Shown here: piece after piece, positions 61,852 through 64,000 of the stretch
How positions within the stretch are numbered: the first letter of the stretch is position 1
Layout of the letters: every line of letters begins with the position of its first letter
From: Comamonas suwonensis
GTDB lineage: Bacteria; Pseudomonadota; Gammaproteobacteria; Burkholderiales; Burkholderiaceae_C
DNA: 64,000 nt
Direction of reading: 5' to 3'
Assembly: GCF_012844455.2 (NCBI RefSeq)
Contig: NZ_JABBCQ020000012.1
Location: 104,891-168,890 of the forward strand
Position numbers and translations under genes: made by a program
The notes under the pieces: generated by a model
Told to the model about the DNA's origin: nothing
Databases searched by the model: none
The model's input: the letters and a program-made list of their open reading frames with translations, nothing else

Positions 61852-62177
61852 GGAAAAAACTCGGAGCGGTGCCTGATGGCGCCAATGTGCGTAAGGTACA
61901 CCAGAGTGCCTCATCCGCCATTTGTGCTGGGGCAATACCAAGCGGGAACCCTTAAGGGAGTACCCAAGAGGGCGTCTTGGTGGTTTGTTGCGGTGCTGCA
62001 ACGAAAACGCGCCGAATCGAGCCTTTTTGGGGGAATTCCTTTGCGCTGGGTGCGGTGGTCTGGTGCAATAGACCCAACTTCCCCACCAGGAGGTTGGCGC
62101 GGGAAACCGGTGGAGCTCGAGGCTCAAGTCTCTCTTACATAGAACCGGCGCCCTTCTAAACCTTGGAGTAACTCGTA
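61852..62177. other. Divergent coq7/porin intergenic region
   Basis: 326 bp with no gene. It must carry promoters for coq7 and the strongly expressed porin. A GC-rich inverted pair (GGGTGCGG ... region 62047-62062) was noticed, but no firm operator or -35/-10 pair could be assigned. TTGGAG before the porin ATG is a good ribosome site. Confidence 0.45.
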
Positions 62178-63245
62178 ATGAAAAAATCCCTGATTGCCCT
62201 GGCAGTGCTGGCCGCTTCTGGCGCCGCAATGGCTCAATCTTCCGTGACCTTGTTCGGTATCGTTGACACTGGCGTTTCCTACGTGAACAACGCCGCTGGC
62301 GATGTGAACAAGTACGGCGTGCACAGCAGCGGTAACCAGACTAGCCGTCTGGGCCTGCGCGGCACTGAAGACCTGGGTGGCGGTCTGAAGGCTGGCTTCT
62401 GGCTGGAAGGCGAAATCTTCGGCGACAACGGCAATGCTTCTGGCTTGGACTTCAAGCGCGAATCCACAGTGCGTCTGTCTGGCAACTTCGGTGAAGTTCG
62501 CCTGGGTCGTGAAACAACTCCCACTTTCCGTGCTGGTCTGAAGTATGACCTGTTCGGTGCTACTGGTATCGGCCAGAACATGGGTTACAAGGCATGGTCG
62601 ACTGTTGGTGGTGCTTATGGCGCCGACGACAACACCATCCGTGCGAACAACATGGTGTCGTACTCCTCCCCTAACATGGGTGGTTTCACCGGTAACATCA
62701 GCTATGCTTTCGACGAAAAGCAAGGCGCTAACAATGTTGGCCGTTACATCGGCGGTAACGTCGGTTACGACAATGGTCCTCTGAGCGTGACTGCTGCATA
62801 CGGCACACTGGCTGGCGCTACCAACGGTGATCGCGACGAGTACTCTGTCGGTGCTGGTTACAACTTTGGCGTTGCCAAGGTTGTTGGTCTGGCTCAGCAA
62901 ATCAAGTACAAGCCTAGCGTTGGTTCCAACGCTAAGTTCACTAACTACCTGCTGGGCGTGTCCGCTCCCGTGGGTGGCGTGGGTGAAGTGAAGGCTCAAT
63001 ACGCTTTCTACGACCAGCAAGGTGATGCCAAGGCTCACCAAGTGTCCCTGGGTTATGTGCACAACCTGTCCAAGCGTACAGCTCTGTACGGCACTGTTGC
63101 TTACCTGAAGAACCAAAAGGGTTCGCAGATGAGCCTGAACGCCAAGGGCGTGAACAACAGTGTTGACACTCGCACCAACCTGAGCGGTCTGACAACTGGC
63201 GCTAACCAAACTGGCGTGCAAGTTGGTATTCGCCACGCTTTCTAA
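62178..63245 (+). CDS. Outer membrane porin (Gram-negative trimeric type)
   Basis: 355 residues. Signal peptide [19 protein letters not shown], then [17 protein letters not shown], the start of the first strand; [23 protein letters not shown] and [12 protein letters not shown] are porin_4/OMP32 family marks, and the chain ends in Phe (GIRHAF), the assembly signal. Codon use favours T-ending codons such as GGT and GCT more than neighbours, as in highly expressed genes. Likely a major anion-selective porin as in Comamonas/Delftia Omp32. Confidence 0.95.
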   Translation: MKKSLIALAVLAASGAAMAQSSVTLFGIVDTGVSYVNNAAGDVNKYGVHSSGNQTSRLGLRGTEDLGGGLKAGFWLEGEIFGDNGNASGLDFKRESTVRLSGNFGEVRLGRETTPTFRAGLKYDLFGATGIGQNMGYKAWSTVGGAYGADDNTIRANNMVSYSSPNMGGFTGNISYAFDEKQGANNVGRYIGGNVGYDNGPLSVTAAYGTLAGATNGDRDEYSVGAGYNFGVAKVVGLAQQIKYKPSVGSNAKFTNYLLGVSAPVGGVGEVKAQYAFYDQQGDAKAHQVSLGYVHNLSKRTALYGTVAYLKNQKGSQMSLNAKGVNNSVDTRTNLSGLTTGANQTGVQVGIRHAF

Positions 63246-63281
63246 TCAATTGCTGGTGTAAGCCAGTAACTGTTTAAAAGC

Positions 63282-63312
63282 AAAAGGCCTGTCGAAAGAC
63301 AGGCCTTTTTTG
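63282..63312 (+). terminator. Strong intrinsic terminator after the porin
   Basis: Perfect 12-bp stem AAAAGGCCTGTC / GACAGGCCTTTT with a GAAA tetraloop and a T run, 36 bp after the stop. Confidence 0.95.
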
Positions 63313-63470
63313 TTTTCTCAGAGTTAAGCCTGAAAGGGTAATTGCCGAGGGGTTTGCCTTGGCAGGGAAACGCCTGTGTTGTGCCTGCGCCAAAGATCAC
63401 GCGGTGGGATAAAGCATTTCTAGAATGAAATTTCCACCAACTGTTTGTGATCAAAGTGAGGGGCGACGCA

Positions 63471-64000
63471 ATGACATCTTCGTTTGTAAAAAAATCATTG
63501 GTTTTGGCTGTGCTGGGCACTCTGGGAAGCTTGGCATACGCACAAAGCAGCGTACAGCTATATGGCATTGTGGATGCGGCAATTCGTCACACGAATAATG
63601 AGGGAGCCAATAAAAGCGGGCTGACAAAGATGATTGGTGGCGGCATGTCTGAAAGCCGCTGGGGTATTAATGTGAAGGAAGACCTGGGTGGTGGTCTATC
63701 TGCGATTGCCAACCTGGAAAATCGTTTCTGGACGGATTCCGGTTCTTCAAGCACCGCTCAACCTTATTTTGCTCAGTCATGGGTTGGCTTGCGCAGCAGC
63801 AGTTTTGGCCAGATCACCATGGGTCGTCAATACAACGTGCTGTTCGATTTGGTGACCTCTACGTATGCATCGTTCCCATATTCGCCTTATATGGATGCCT
63901 ACAAACCTGAAATTGGCATGTCTCTAGGGGCTCGTGCAAACAATATGCTGAAGTACGTGGCTGAGTTTGGCCCCGTACGAGCTGGGCTGCAGTATTCCTT
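63471..64000 (+). CDS. Second porin, partial (cut by right edge)
   Basis: 176 visible codons from ATG 63471 with GAGGGG upstream. Signal peptide VKKSLVLAVLGTLGSLAYA, then QSSVQLYGIVDAAIRHT and SRWGINVKEDLGGGLSAIANLE, same porin family as the preceding gene but clearly diverged. It continues past 64000. The intervening terminator means it has its own promoter, somewhere in 63313-63470. Confidence 0.92.
   Translation, partial: MTSSFVKKSLVLAVLGTLGSLAYAQSSVQLYGIVDAAIRHTNNEGANKSGLTKMIGGGMSESRWGINVKEDLGGGLSAIANLENRFWTDSGSSSTAQPYFAQSWVGLRSSSFGQITMGRQYNVLFDLVTSTYASFPYSPYMDAYKPEIGMSLGARANNMLKYVAEFGPVRAGLQYS

Noticed and set aside
61852..62229. Long N-terminal extension of Coq7
   Set aside because: The Coq7 family starts at the [12 protein letters not shown] segment; the extension covers the porin promoter region.

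Overview
This 64 kb window is GC-rich, densely coding DNA from a betaproteobacterium of the family Comamonadaceae, most likely Comamonas or a close relative. That placement is inferred from the gene set (nitrate assimilation controlled by a NasR-type antiterminator, paired cyanophycin synthetases, a gsp type II secretion operon, Comamonas-type porins, a late cobalamin pair) and from two families of short palindromic repeats scattered through and even inside genes. No database search could be run. No rRNA, tRNA, phage, transposase or CRISPR array was seen.

Layout. 1-7.7 kb: a chaperone-like cassette. A divergent beta-helix-repeat protein (cut by the left edge) faces a DUF2760 protein, an Hsp70-like ATPase and, after 1 kb of inverted repeat DNA, a second and larger Hsp70-like protein with a DUF3731-type tail. 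7.8-20 kb: a DUF2809 membrane protein, then complete nitrate assimilation: nasR (NIT + ANTAR), an ABC nitrate importer (nrtA, nrtB, ATPase), nirB, nirD, nasA and the siroheme methyltransferase cobA. Both the nrtA and the nirB leader contain paired hexaloop hairpins of the ANTAR type. In each, the second hairpin overlaps the left arm of an intrinsic terminator, so nitrate-controlled antitermination can be read at two points. 20-32.5 kb: accessory metabolism and transport: an aldehyde dehydrogenase, a MarR-FUSC efflux pair, a YeiH-type exporter with a divergent LysR regulator, a 73-residue small protein, CreA, an MFS transporter, a TonB-dependent receptor and a DUF2946-like protein.

32.8-40.7 kb: a cyanophycin locus. 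cphA and a second synthetase with a degraded ligase P-loop lie on the minus strand. Opposite them are an ABC exporter with an N-terminal zinc-ribbon and a DUF1854 protein. 40.8-42.8 kb: a small hypothetical, an EF-hand protein and a 5'-nucleotidase. 42.8-57.3 kb: type II secretion genes. gspG-H-I-J-K-L-M-N-D-E run on the minus strand with a divergent short gspC; gspF is separated from gspE by about 3 kb holding a flavin monooxygenase, a WYL regulator, a glutathione transferase and a decayed duplicate of the monooxygenase 3' end. 57.3-64 kb: cobC-cobS, ilvA with an attenuator-like leader, an OsmC protein, coq7, and two porins, the second cut by the right edge.

The least explained items are the double-Hsp70/DUF2760/beta-helix cassette, the two ANTAR leaders with long P1-P2 spacers, the palindromic repeats that have become coding sequence (including the GspD signal peptide and the GspK leader), and the ilvA leader.
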